Shown here piece after piece: positions 49,235 to 59,473 of a stretch of DNA of 64,000 bases. This DNA is from Halichondria panicea (Eukaryota; Porifera; Demospongiae; Suberitida; Halichondriidae), in contig NC_087392.1 of assembly GCF_963675165.1 (NCBI RefSeq), forward strand, positions 2,805,001 through 2,869,000, given 5' to 3'. A program made the translations under genes and the position numbers. The first letter of the stretch is position 1; each line of letters begins with the position of its first letter. The notes under the pieces were generated by a model. It was not told the DNA's origin, did no database searches, and saw only the letters and a program-made list of their open reading frames with translations.

Positions 49235-50440
49235 ATGGAGACACCAGAAAAAGATGGTCAGGATGGGGGTGATCAAGTCAGACTCCTCATGGGATTAGTT
49301 TCTCTCAAAGAAATCAGGTGAGTGTTGAGCAGATTTCATCACTCTCTTTACCGTGTGTTCTGTATACATGTAGAGATCATCAACATACTTTGCAGCAGAT
49401 GCGTGGCAAACTTGAGCGTTGCTATGGCGACTACACAGAATGCAGAGATTTTGCCATGCAATGTGGTGCTGAGCTCAGCAAGTTGGAAGGTGAAAGGTTG
49501 TGTCTGCAGAATCGACAGCAACAAATTGAGGCCGACATGATCCAGGTGCTTTACGTCTATTATCTATGTTTATGTTAAATATTATGTGGGGTACATGTAC
49601 TTTATTTTTTTTATGAATGATAATCACATATCCTGTGACGTCTATATTTCTTTGTTTAGATGACAGACCTAAAAAAGGAACTAGAAACTGCATCTACCCA
49701 CTGTGTAATGTCTGCACCCACTGAACTGTACAAAGTATTAGAAGAGCAGGTAATTTTCATTATTAAATTTTGTTCGATTCTGGCATTGATAGTGATACAC
49801 TGACATAACAGGTGAATGAGAAGAGAAAAACACTGGGTATGGAGATGTTACCTGAATGTGAAGCCTTCTCAAAGCTTTCCAGCGATTCTATGTATGTACG
49901 CTATACATCATGTACATGTATGTATACTAGCTATACCGTATAAAACACCTTTGCGAATGAAACCCTTTGTGATCTAACTATAGCCTTTTGGCATGGATTG
50001 TGTGTCATATATACCAGTACTAGTATAGGTCAAGTGATCAACACTCGCAAAACATTCGGTAGGTAGTACCATATTAATCACACAGTTTCCACCACATCGC
50101 TTCAATTATATTATTTTCTGTCTCTAATACTACATTGTTAGTGTACTATGATCATCCACAGAATAACATCGTCTTCTAAACAAAAGAGACACTTTCGCCA
50201 AAGTAATTCACATGGCAACAGCAGAGCACACCCCTATTCCAGCACAGCGGTCAAAGCAGGTCCTTCTTACAAGCAGTGCCCTAAATGTGATCAGCTTATC
50301 CCCAGGAATGCAGTAATTTGCTCAAACTGCCACTCTTTATGCAGTCGACCTGGTCATGTGAGTCTTCTAAAGTTTGATTACATCATAATTAAGACAACTA
50401 TTTTTCTTCCATTTAGAGTACTGGCAAGAATCGATTGTGA
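49235..50440 (+). CDS. ZC4H2: ZC4H2 zinc-finger protein
   Basis: C4H2 zinc-finger protein; in vertebrates a nuclear/cytoplasmic factor for neural development that works with RNF220. The start METPEKDGQDGG is followed by LLMGLVSLKEIR, matching the LESIKEIR region near the vertebrate N-terminus. A coiled-coil middle spans several short exons (QMRGKLERCYGDYTECRD, SKLEGERLCLQNRQQQIEAD, MTDLKKELE). VNEKRKTLGMEMLPE corresponds to the vertebrate ALRMTLGLQRLPD segment. The zinc finger is CPKCDQLIPRNAVICSNCHS with SRPGH after it. A last tiny exon gives STGKNRL and TGA at 50438. The basic tail is shorter than in vertebrates. It is convergent with the CNG channel, stops only ~56 bp apart, so the 3' UTRs very likely overlap. 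Confidence 0.88.
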
Positions 50441-50495
50441 ACCCCATTTTGAATTAATGGTTATTAATAATTTCACCCACATCAATAACAATAAA

Positions 50496-52439
50496 TTAAA
50501 ATTGAGATGAAAGTTTTCGTATTCTCTCTGTGATGCTGTACAGTTTGGAGGATGCTGTGGGAGGTGGTTCATCACTATTGGGTACTTTGTAATTGTGTGA
50601 TGCTTTAACTTCTTGTAGTACTTGAGTGAGTAGTTCTTCTATATGATTCATTCGGGTGTGTAAATGACTTACTCTATCTGAAACTGTTTGTGCTTGCAAT
50701 GTTGTAGAGTAATCACTTATATTACTAGTGGTTGAAGAAGTTGAAAACCTTCGTTCGGGTAATAAATCTAATGAGCTTCCTTCAGCTTTGATTTCATCGT
50801 CATTATCATGGTACGAGTTTTCTTTGATTGAGACATCTTGACTCAATCTCTTCATACCTTTAGCGATTAGTGTCTCCATTGTTTCGGGGTAGTCCTTGAG
50901 TACATCCAGTAAGTCGCTCTGCGAGAGGCAAAGAAGAGTGGAAAATCCAACTGAACGAACAAACGCTGTTCTTCGACGATGGCTCTTGCCTGTACCGAGG
51001 TTTAATACGCTTATTTCACCAAAGTATTCTCCATGTATCATCTCTTTCAGCACCAATCCATCTTCCTGTGCCATCACCTCGAGCTTCCCGATATTAACAA
51101 TGTACATCTCTCTTCCCACATCTCCCTTCCTACAAACATATTCCCCAGGAGAATAGACTTGGGTCCTCAATCTGACAACTAACTCCCAGAGTAACCCTGG
51201 TTCACACACTGAGAAGAAATCGACCTTTTTAAGAGTTTCGAAGTGGACATAAATACCTATTTCTGCTTTAAGCTTATCTGGAAGGGTATTTAGGACATGC
51301 TGATCATCTACTGGGTGGCCGTGTGTCCAAAGATAGTCAAACCATTTAATCACTTTTTCTCGCAAATGTTCAGGCACACTCGTCTTTTTCATGTAGACTT
51401 TAATATTGTCCATTTTGGTCTGGAATTTTGCTTTGTTTTTCTGTGTGTTTGCAATGATATTTCCTACATTCCCCACAAGTGTAGCAAACATTAGGATTCC
51501 GATTAAATAGTCGAATATGACAAATATGTACTCTACATTTGTTTGAGGGTGGGGTAGGTCTCCAATAGTGGTCAGAGTGAGAGTAGACCAGTACAGAGAA
51601 TAGATGTACTGCCGAGAGACCTCACCCCAGTGGGCAGATTCTGTTGTGTTCCAGGCTGGATAAACCCAGCTGTCAGATCCAAAGCCTATCCATTGACTGA
51701 GGCTATAGTAGATGCATGCATTCCAATGAATGATTGCAACCATGTTGTGTAGGAGGAACACAACACGTGAAACATTTGGAAAGTGAGAGCGGCTCTCAGT
51801 ACGATCAAAAACACTTTTCAGCCTGTAGAGTTTTAACAGTTTGGGTAAATGCAAGTACAGAGGTGGACAAGACAATTTCATTAGTATGTAAATCCAGTCC
51901 ATTGGAATAGCTGAGATTACATCAATATAGAACTGCCAGCTTTGAGTGTAGCGGTTCATCATGTTATCAGTATCATCTTCCAGAATGCCGTCTTTCAAAT
52001 AGCTTGTTCGGCTCTGAATCATTACATCAGTCACATAGATGATGCCACAAAGAAAGTCTAGCAACCACCAAACATACCAAATTTTTTCAACACCAGGAAA
52101 GGAAATTCTTGCTATTATAGACCAAGTGAAATAGACTACTGCCACCCCTACAACCAGCAACCAGTTGTAGGTCTTGGTACCAGTTGGATCAAGGAAAAAT
52201 GCAGGATTAGATCTAGATCTCGATGGTTTTTGGTGGTTTTGATGAGACTTGCTGAATAGATCTTTGGAGCTCAGAGGGCTGTATTTTGTAAAAAATTCTT
52301 CCCTTTGCTTGGACTTACTAGCACTGAACTTTCTTCTGTGCACAGAGCTAGAACTTTGTGGCCCTGGAGCATCCCCTGGAGGGCTGCTGTTCACTGGACT
52401 GCTCACAGAAGGTGGCATCATGCACGTAGTATTGTCCAT
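50496..52439 (-). CDS. Cyclic-nucleotide-gated cation channel, intronless, 647 aa
   Basis: CNG-family (CNGA-like) plasma-membrane channel opened by cAMP/cGMP. It is one uninterrupted exon. The first ~75 residues are basic and Ser/Pro-rich, followed by S1-S6. S4 is reduced in charge (PKLLKLYRLKSVFDRTESR). The pore helix is YSLYWSTLTLTTIGDLPHP, where vertebrate CNGA channels have TTIGETPPP. S6 is YLIGILMFATLVGNVGNIIA. The C-linker follows (MKKTSVPEHLREKVIKWFDY). The cyclic-nucleotide-binding domain has YSPGEYVCRKGDVGREMYIV, GEYFGEISVLNLGTG with the phosphate-cassette FGEIS, and RRRTAFVRSVGFSTLLCLS. A C-terminal helix (VSHLHTRMNHIEELLTQVLQ) could be a multimerisation coiled coil. The absence of introns beside intron-rich neighbours suggests an old retrocopy. 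Confidence 0.95.
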   Translation of the reverse strand: MDNTTCMMPPSVSSPVNSSPPGDAPGPQSSSSVHRRKFSASKSKQREEFFTKYSPLSSKDLFSKSHQNHQKPSRSRSNPAFFLDPTGTKTYNWLLVVGVAVVYFTWSIIARISFPGVEKIWYVWWLLDFLCGIIYVTDVMIQSRTSYLKDGILEDDTDNMMNRYTQSWQFYIDVISAIPMDWIYILMKLSCPPLYLHLPKLLKLYRLKSVFDRTESRSHFPNVSRVVFLLHNMVAIIHWNACIYYSLSQWIGFGSDSWVYPAWNTTESAHWGEVSRQYIYSLYWSTLTLTTIGDLPHPQTNVEYIFVIFDYLIGILMFATLVGNVGNIIANTQKNKAKFQTKMDNIKVYMKKTSVPEHLREKVIKWFDYLWTHGHPVDDQHVLNTLPDKLKAEIGIYVHFETLKKVDFFSVCEPGLLWELVVRLRTQVYSPGEYVCRKGDVGREMYIVNIGKLEVMAQEDGLVLKEMIHGEYFGEISVLNLGTGKSHRRRTAFVRSVGFSTLLCLSQSDLLDVLKDYPETMETLIAKGMKRLSQDVSIKENSYHDNDDEIKAEGSSLDLLPERRFSTSSTTSNISDYSTTLQAQTVSDRVSHLHTRMNHIEELLTQVLQEVKASHNYKVPNSDEPPPTASSKLYSITERIRKLSSQF

Positions 52440-52785
52440 CTTTTTTAATTCAGTTGTTAACTGTACTAGTAACTTGATGTTCTGTTTTGTTTGGCTCCAA
52501 ACTTTTTTATGCAGCAGTGAGCTGACTCCCCCGCTTTTACAATAATTGTTTCAAGACCGATTTGTCTCTAAAATAACGCTAGGACAACAACGTTGAGGTA
52601 GCCTCGACCCCAGGCCGCACTTCATCAGTTGAAGTAAGTATAATTTATAATTATATAATTATTGTAATGATGAGCTACAAAATAAGTAAAAGTAAAAAGG
52701 TTGATAATATAAAAAAACAGTTAGTTACGTTCTAGGTGTCCCTCGATAACCTGGACCTCGATTGGCTCAAGGAGTACATCCTTAG

Positions 52786-52832
52786 TAGTCGAGCGCCGCC
52801 GCCCAACGGTAGAGGGCGATGGCGCCCGACTA
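52786..52832. mobile_element. 47-bp hairpin insertion with 9-bp target duplication
   Basis: GC-rich fold-back: TAGTCGAGCGCCGCCGCCC and GGGCGATGGCGCCCGACTA pair with three mismatches around AACGGTAGA. It is flanked by CATCCTTAG at 52777-52785 and 52833-52841 (11 bp if the shared TA is counted). This looks like a minimal element consisting only of its two ends. Confidence 0.8.
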
Positions 52833-53129
52833 CATCCTTAGCTGGTATGTTTCTTGATGACCTGGCACCACCTGGGTACCCCTAATTGCCATATAAATGG
52901 ATGCTCTTAGTAGAGCGAAGCTCAACTGGCATCGTATCTACCCTATCATTGTATTGTAGGGTACATCTCTCTTCTCACTGAGCATGGATGACAGTCTCTT
53001 GTAGAATGTTGTTTCCATGCGCGTGCATGCTGCCACCAGTAGATGAGAGGACTAGTGGTGTGAAGGTTCAGTCTTCCACTTCCCGAATATGCTATTCATA
53101 GTGGCGTTTCTTTTCTAGCTCATGTCGTC

Positions 53130-54630
53130 TGTATCTGTAGATGCTAGAGAGGTTTGCTGATTCGATTGAGCACTTGGGCACTAGATATGGCTATTTCCCC
53201 AAGGCCTCTAAGACATTGGCTAATAACCAAAAGCGACTTTCTCTCAACTGCCACCACACTATTTCAAGACACAGAAGTCAGAAACACCACCAAAGGCAGA
53301 CCGTACCTAGGATCGCCCATAGAAACGGAGGAGTTTATACGCAGCTATACTTCGGAGAAAGTTAATGATGGGGCACAGGAACTGGAGCTCCTTGCTACAT
53401 TTGGCAAGACCCAGCCTCATGCTGCATACTCTGCCCTCACACATGGCCTAACCTCCAAGTGGGCTTATTTAAGCCGCACCACCCCAAACATTGGCCCAAT
53501 GCTGCAGCCACTAGAGACAAGGATAAGGTCCATCCTCACCCCCACCCTCACAAACCGACCACCCCTGAACGATTACGAGAGAGAACTTTTTGCCCTGCCA
53601 GCCCGGCTTGGAGGCATTGGACTGACTGTTCCAACTAGACGTTTTCAGGAAGAAAATGTAGCTTCACTAAAAATTACTTCGCCAGTGTTTGAAGCAATTC
53701 TAATCCATGACCAGACTGATATCATGTGTAAACAAGACACGTGCAAAAAAGAAACTCGCACTCAGAACCGTCAGAAGATGGAAGACCAAGCCTCGACTCT
53801 CAAGGCATTCCTGCCTAGCTCTCTAAACAGAGCTATGGCCCTTGCATCGGAGAAAGGTGCGTCTAGCTGGCTACCTATATTGAGGAACAGGCTTCACCCT
53901 CCATAAAGGTGCATTCCATGATGCACTGGCACTGAGATATGATTGAAATCCATCACAAACTTCAACCAATTGTGCCTGTGGGAAGTCTTTCACTATTGAC
54001 CACGCTTTTACTTGCCCGAAAGTTGGGTTCCCCATACTCAGACATAACGAAATCCGAGACCTTACAGCTGACCTACTAACTGAATTTTGCCACGATGTAA
54101 GCGTCGAACAACCCCTGACAGGAGAGATGCTCTCAGGTGCTTCCTCTATCAGCCAGGATGGGTCCCGGCTGGACATTGCTGCGAGTGGGAGGTCACCACG
54201 AGAAAACGTACTTCGACATCAGAGTGTTTAACATCAGAGTGTTTAACTCTCATGCCCCTTCCAACGTGGGTACCAATCCCTACAAGAAACATGAAAGAAT
54301 AAAGAAGAAATGCTTATGAACAGCGTGTCCGAAAGGTGGAGCATGCCACCTTCACCCCAATCGTACTTTCAGCAACTGGTGATGGCCAAAAAAGCAGAAA
54401 CGTTCTACAAGAGACTTGCCTCCCTCCTTGCAGCAAAATGGGATAACCAATATAACACCACACTGGCATGCATGGATTTGTTGCAGACTTTGCTTCTCTT
54501 TATTAAGATCAGCTATCAGATGCATCAGGGGCACGCTGGTCAAGATGCATGCGGCCACGCTCTGAAATCGCCTGAGTCTCTTGTCCTAGTGAGAGCTGAG
54601 TCAGGTATTAACCCAACTCAGTTCTAATTG
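53130..54630 (+). pseudogene. Decayed reverse-transcriptase retroelement fragment
   Basis: Similar to the C-terminal part of a reverse-transcriptase polyprotein widespread in invertebrates (recognised from pattern, not searched). It reads YGYFPKASKT, GRPYLGSPIETEEFI, TQPHAAYSALTHGLTSKWAY, LPARLGGIGLTVPT, a zinc-knuckle-like CACGKSFTIDHAFTC and RHNEIRDLTADLLTEFC, then FDIRVFN and HAPSN. The frame is broken by a TGA at ~53932 and by later stops and frameshifts (~54090-54340), and the N-terminal catalytic part is missing. An in-frame 15-bp duplication lies at 54216-54245. The superfamily (non-LTR or tyrosine-recombinase type) was not decided. Confidence 0.7.
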
Positions 54631-55179
54631 TACATGCATGTAGCGTTAATCATTTATTTTTACTACTTGTGTTAATCGTGTACAGGTTTATTTTTACTGT
54701 TTAATTTCTTTAATTTCTTTGTGCTTTGTGCTTTCACTTCTTAAAAAAAAATTCCAGGCCGCACTGAAGATGCTTGTTGAGGCCGTGTGAAGGAGGCTAG
54801 TAGGGCAGGAGTCATTTGCTACTAACCTTCGAAATACCACGCAGCAGAAGAGCCATGCCAGCCCAGCTGGCAGAAGGACACATCAGCTGAATCGCATACA
54901 TACATGGATGATTGTTCTACATCTGACTGTACATGTATCTTTGCTGCACTTATTAACTTGCAGGCGCAGGCTGCGCTTGTTGGCACACCAAAATTTTCAA
55001 TCGGCGGGATTCGAGACTATTGTCGACCTTGCGTTATTTTAGAGACAAATCGTCTCCACAACTCCTTTGTCATAAATTTTTTCTGGTGCTGTAATTATAT
55101 CAATTACAGTAATTCTATCCATGCTATCTGTGGATTGAAATTGAGAAACAGGAATACGAGAGGAATATCACCTTTCAAA
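54631..55179. other. Retroelement tail and promoter region of ZMPSTE24
   Basis: AT-rich DNA with a TTTAATTTCTTT duplication near 54701, then CCAGGCCGCACTGAAG (~54754), which partly repeats sequence at ~52613 on the far side of the retroelement and could mark its boundaries. No gene was seen. Confidence 0.45.
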
Positions 55180-58100
55180 ATGGACTATCTTTATCCTTGT
55201 ATGCTGTTTGTGTGGGTAGCATATCTGTGGGAGACATACCTTCAATGGCGACAAGTAAGATCAAGCACACCTATTTATGTCACGCCATGCAATCTAGATA
55301 TATCTCCTAGCTATTTGATATCAATCTCTTGGTATAATATGGTATTGATGTGAAATTCGCTCTCCAGCACTGTGTGTATAAGACGTCCACTGTGGCTCCA
55401 CCTGAGGTGGTGGGCATGATTGACCAAGACACCTTCAGCAAGAGTCGACTCTACCAGTTGGACAAGAGCTTTTTCTCCCTTGTACAGAACTTTGTCAAAC
55501 AAATCGAGTTTCTTGTAAGTTTTGTCCGAATGTGGTCTCAATTAAAACAATGTGTGGGAGGAAATGACATGTGGGAAATGTACACATTCCTTGAATTTCC
55601 TTCAGGTATTCATTGTTCTTGGTGCTATCCCATATGCCTGGAGCCTTGCTGGGTCATGTGTAGAACTACTAGGGTATGATCCTGCTCAGGACCAAGAGGT
55701 GATTCCCTCAAGCTTATATGTAATGTAGCTCATAAACTATATCACATCATTTGGGTGCACAGTTTCCTGGTATGAATGGCTACAAACTGTCCGTACTGTG
55801 TGCATACATATTTCTGGGGCAGTTATTATGTACCAATGCACAATGCACACATTGCTGTTTCTATACCCTTCAGATAAAACAAGCAGTGGCTTTCTTACTC
55901 GTGGTTCAAGTATACTCCACTATCTCTGATATACCATGGAGTTTGTATTCTATTTTTGTCCTCGAGGAGAAGCATGGATTCAATAAGCAGGTAGGACAAT
56001 TTCTTAGGTTTAGGTTGTAATAGAATACTCCCGTATCAGTAACTGTGTGAATGTGTACAAATGTGTTCCCACATTTTTCAATAATGTAATCAATTACATT
56101 AATTAATTTCTCCAGACTATTGGATTCTTTGTTAAAGACTCAATCAAGAAGTTCTTACTTCAAGCTGTTCTCAATCCGTCCATCATGGCTGGTCTCATTT
56201 TCATCATCAAGTGGGGGGGAGAGTACTTTTACCTATACGCCTGGGTATTTGTCCTCATTGTGTCACTTGTGAGTCACAGGGTTAATTCCTGAAAACTAAC
56301 AAATGCTAATAAGACCAAAAAATTTTATTCCGGCTCTAAAAATGTTTTGCGAGTGATGCGAACGAGTCAAATCAGTACAATACTTTGCAATAAAAATTAT
56401 GATATAACTTTTACGATCAGGCAGAGATCATAATAGCATACAAGTAACTGTAATCTTGTGTTTGCATTGTCATAAGCACTTGCAAAACTTAATTCATGCT
56501 CGCAAAACATTGCAGCACACCCTTTAGGTAGTTTCAGGTGTTTACAGCTTGTAGTATAATCATAATAACAGTGAACTATACCCATGTTTTGATAAGCGTA
56601 TTGATTCTAACCATATCCATAACCCCTGTCAGGTGATGATCTTTATTTACCACGATTACATTGCCCCCCTCTTTGACAAATATACTCCTCTTCCGGATGG
56701 AAATTTGAAAACTGCCATTGAAAACCTCGCCTCAACTCTCACATTTCCTCTCAAGAAACTTCTCGTGGTGGAAGGCTCCAAAAGGTGTGCGTGACTTCCG
56801 AGAGTTAGTTATGTAGTGTACATGTAAGCTAACCATTTGATGTGGTCACTACCAGTATTGCTTCCACAACAGATCGGCACACAGTAACGCATATTTTTAT
56901 GGATTTTGGAAGAGCAAGTGTATAGTGTTGTTTGACACTCTCCTGGAGGAAGGTATCCTTCCCAAGACACAGGAGGGCATGCCGAGCAAAGAGAAAGAAG
57001 ATGTGACCAATAAGGGAGAGGAGGGTGTGGCTACTGAGAAGGGAGCAATGTTAAATGAGAGCAAGAATGAAGTAAAGGGGTGCAATACTGACGAGATATT
57101 GGCTGTTCTGGCTCATGAGCTGGGGCACTGGAAACTTAGTCACAACTTAAAGAACATTGTCATTGCTGAGGTAGGTCGAGCTACATATCTTACTGTCATC
57201 AACAGGGTCATTTCGCCCAAACTTTATATATGCTCTGCTCACATACATGTAACTCTGAGACAATCATATGCAAACACATGCACACAAACAGGTAAATCTT
57301 CTTGTGATTTTGTTCATGTTCAGCTACTTCATGAACCAGCAGGACCTCTACACCAGCTTTGGGTTTTCTGACTCCCGTCCCATTCTCATTGGGTTCATTC
57401 TCTTCCTTCAACTCATCTTCCTACCTTACAATGAGGTGTGTAGGAATTGTTGTTAGCAATACTGCCTTTGTCATTAGACACCGTACTGACTAGGGGTTGG
57501 TATATTATGCTCGAGATGTTACCTATTATGCTATTCTTTTATGCTCAAGTTAACACTTTTCAAATCGCCTATTCCCATAATTATTATTCCTCCAAAGCAC
57601 AACATTACCCCATGTCGTCGCACAAGTAACATCAAACTATAAATAATTGCCATGACTCTATCTATATACACTATGATATACATGTAGAATGCCAAGGAGA
57701 TAATCATTCACCAAAATAATGTTAAGGGTGCTGGCCCACCTACGCCCACACACTGTTGCTAAGGAAAACTAACTATGAAACTGCTGCCAGTAGATACATG
57801 GGTCCTTCACTATACTTAAAAGCACTATCCTACTAGTGCCTACCTCAAGAATCAAGAAGAAATATCACCCAGAAGAGGTACAGCAAGCCATTTTTAGTGA
57901 ATAGCTAAAAATGGTTCCGCTTAGAAAACCACTAGTGCTAGGGACTTGGTTTTTATATCATTTTATGCTGTTTGAAATGCTTTTCAATATTACAGAACGT
58001 TTTTTTAGAAACATCCTGTGTTGTTCAATTTATAGACTTTTTTTGCTGTGACACACCCAGTTTAGAAAAATCTAGACCATATATGGATCAAACCTCTCTG

Positions 58101-58977
58101 TAATGTTGTTAACATGACATCATGGGTTAACTATGCTAAATATAGGCCCTATCCTGCACGTGGAACTCCCAGATCGAACGTTTTAACGCTTACCCTCTAC
58201 AGTAATGGCTAAATAACTCGCAAATGAAAGCCACGCCCCCAAATGATATTGCGGTAGTATGGTAGTACAGTGTACGTGCGAGCGCAGCCACAACTAATGA
58301 GATATAATGCGCACGCAGTGATTGTAAACATTGCGTGTGCAATTATTGCAGCCATACTATCTGCATTCTTGTGGTTAAATGTTATCAATTTGTTACTATG
58401 GGTCAGCACCCTTAAATGTTTATACAATGACTCGTACTGACCTGTATTTCTGTAAAATTAAACCTGCCTATTATTCTCATAATTGGTGCCTATTATGCCA
58501 GCATAATTCTCTCCAAAAAATGTACCTATTATGCTCAAAGTTATGCTAGCATAATCTACCAACCCCTAGTACTGACACTGTATGCCCTTGTTACCCCTTA
58601 TTTGAGCTCGCTTGCATGGGATATGATATCGTGGAATTTTGTTTAATGGGATCTCTATATATATAGCTGGTCTCAATCAGCAGAAGTATGTATACTTAGA
58701 AACGTTGATGGGGTAGGCTTGCCAGTTGTTATCATTGTTCATGCACATGCAGGTGCTCTCCTTCCTGCTTACTCAGCTGTGTCGAAGGTTTGAGTACCAG
58801 GCCGATGCTTTTGCCCGGGAGCTTGGTAAAGCGAGTCCACTGAAGTCAGCGCTCACCAAGCTACACAAGGACAACCTTTCCTTTCCCATAGCAGACCCTC
58901 TCTACTCTGCCTTTCACCATTCTCATCCCACATTCTTGGAGAGAATCAGAGTGCTAACTGATAAGAAGCAGGACTGA
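55180..58977 (+). CDS. ZMPSTE24: CAAX prenyl protease 1 (ZMPSTE24/Ste24p)
   Basis: Multi-spanning zinc metalloprotease of the ER/nuclear membrane that removes the AAX tripeptide from prenylated proteins and, in vertebrates, processes prelamin A. The start [20 protein letters not shown] begins in the first membrane helix. Further exons give [47 protein letters not shown]-like [14 protein letters not shown] and [39 protein letters not shown] follows, then the zinc-binding HELGH in [15 protein letters not shown] (~57110). The third zinc ligand lies in [15 protein letters not shown], and the protein ends LTDKKQD at 58977. A hydrophilic insert rich in Glu/Lys ([14 protein letters not shown]) precedes the active site, as in animal orthologues. 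A 1.3-kb intron between the last two exons holds nested transposons. Confidence 0.96.
57491..58568. mobile_element. hAT-like non-autonomous element (1078 bp)
   Basis: Inverted ends TAGGGGTTGGTATATTATGCT (first 20 bases shown in part: TAGGGGTTGGTA) at 57491 and TACCAACCCCTA ending 58568 match over ~21 bp with one change. Exact 8-bp direct repeats GTACTGAC flank it at 57483-57490 and 58569-58576, the target-duplication length of the hAT superfamily. Subterminal CCTATTATGCT motifs repeat at both ends. No transposase ORF. Confidence 0.9.
57726..58411. mobile_element. piggyBac-like non-autonomous element nested in the hAT-like one
   Basis: Ends GGGTGCTGGCCC (57726) and GGGTCAGCACCC (to 58411) are inverted copies, and both are flanked by TTAA (57722-57725 and 58412-58415), the fixed target of piggyBac-type elements. 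It is 686 bp without coding capacity. Being inside the hAT-like element, it inserted later. Confidence 0.82.
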
Positions 58978-59473
58978 TGCGTGTGTGTGTGTGTGTGTAT
59001 GTTATTGCTTTACTGCTTTTGTGCACATGCATCACATTGGTTATTTGACAGGGCGGCTTGTTGCAACCTGCTCTGTAAAGAGTGATCTTTTTAACATAAT
59101 TGGCTGCCTTACCCACGTGGCCAAGATCTAGACTAATAGGACCCATGATTGTACTCTGTACCTGTACATGTAGAACATAGCCGTAATTTTGTGATCTAGA
59201 TACGTGTCATAAACTAACAAAGCGCAAGCTTGTCCCTTCTTATAATTACATGCCAAAGACACTTCACAGAGAAGCACAATTATGTGTGTGTGTGCTCCTG
59301 GTATTTATAGAACTACTTCTCTTACCTCATTAACCCAAATTAATAGAGGGCGGCTTGTTTTCAAACTGCTCCAGGTTGTATTGATTTTTGGTAACGATCG
59401 TTCATACAGGAGCCCATTATGGCATACGCCGCCTTACCCACGTGGCTCTTCTCTGGCGAGATAAAATTTCAAG
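58978..59473. repeat. Duplicated ~80-100-bp segment between ZMPSTE24 and BCD1
   Basis: The segments near 59050-59125 and 59345-59450 both contain GGGCGGCTTGTT at the start and GCCTTACCCACGTGGC at the end, with the middle diverged. The second copy abuts the BCD1 start at 59474, so it may include promoter sequence (CCCACGTGG is E-box-like). A (GT)n tract lies at 58980-58998. Confidence 0.6.
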
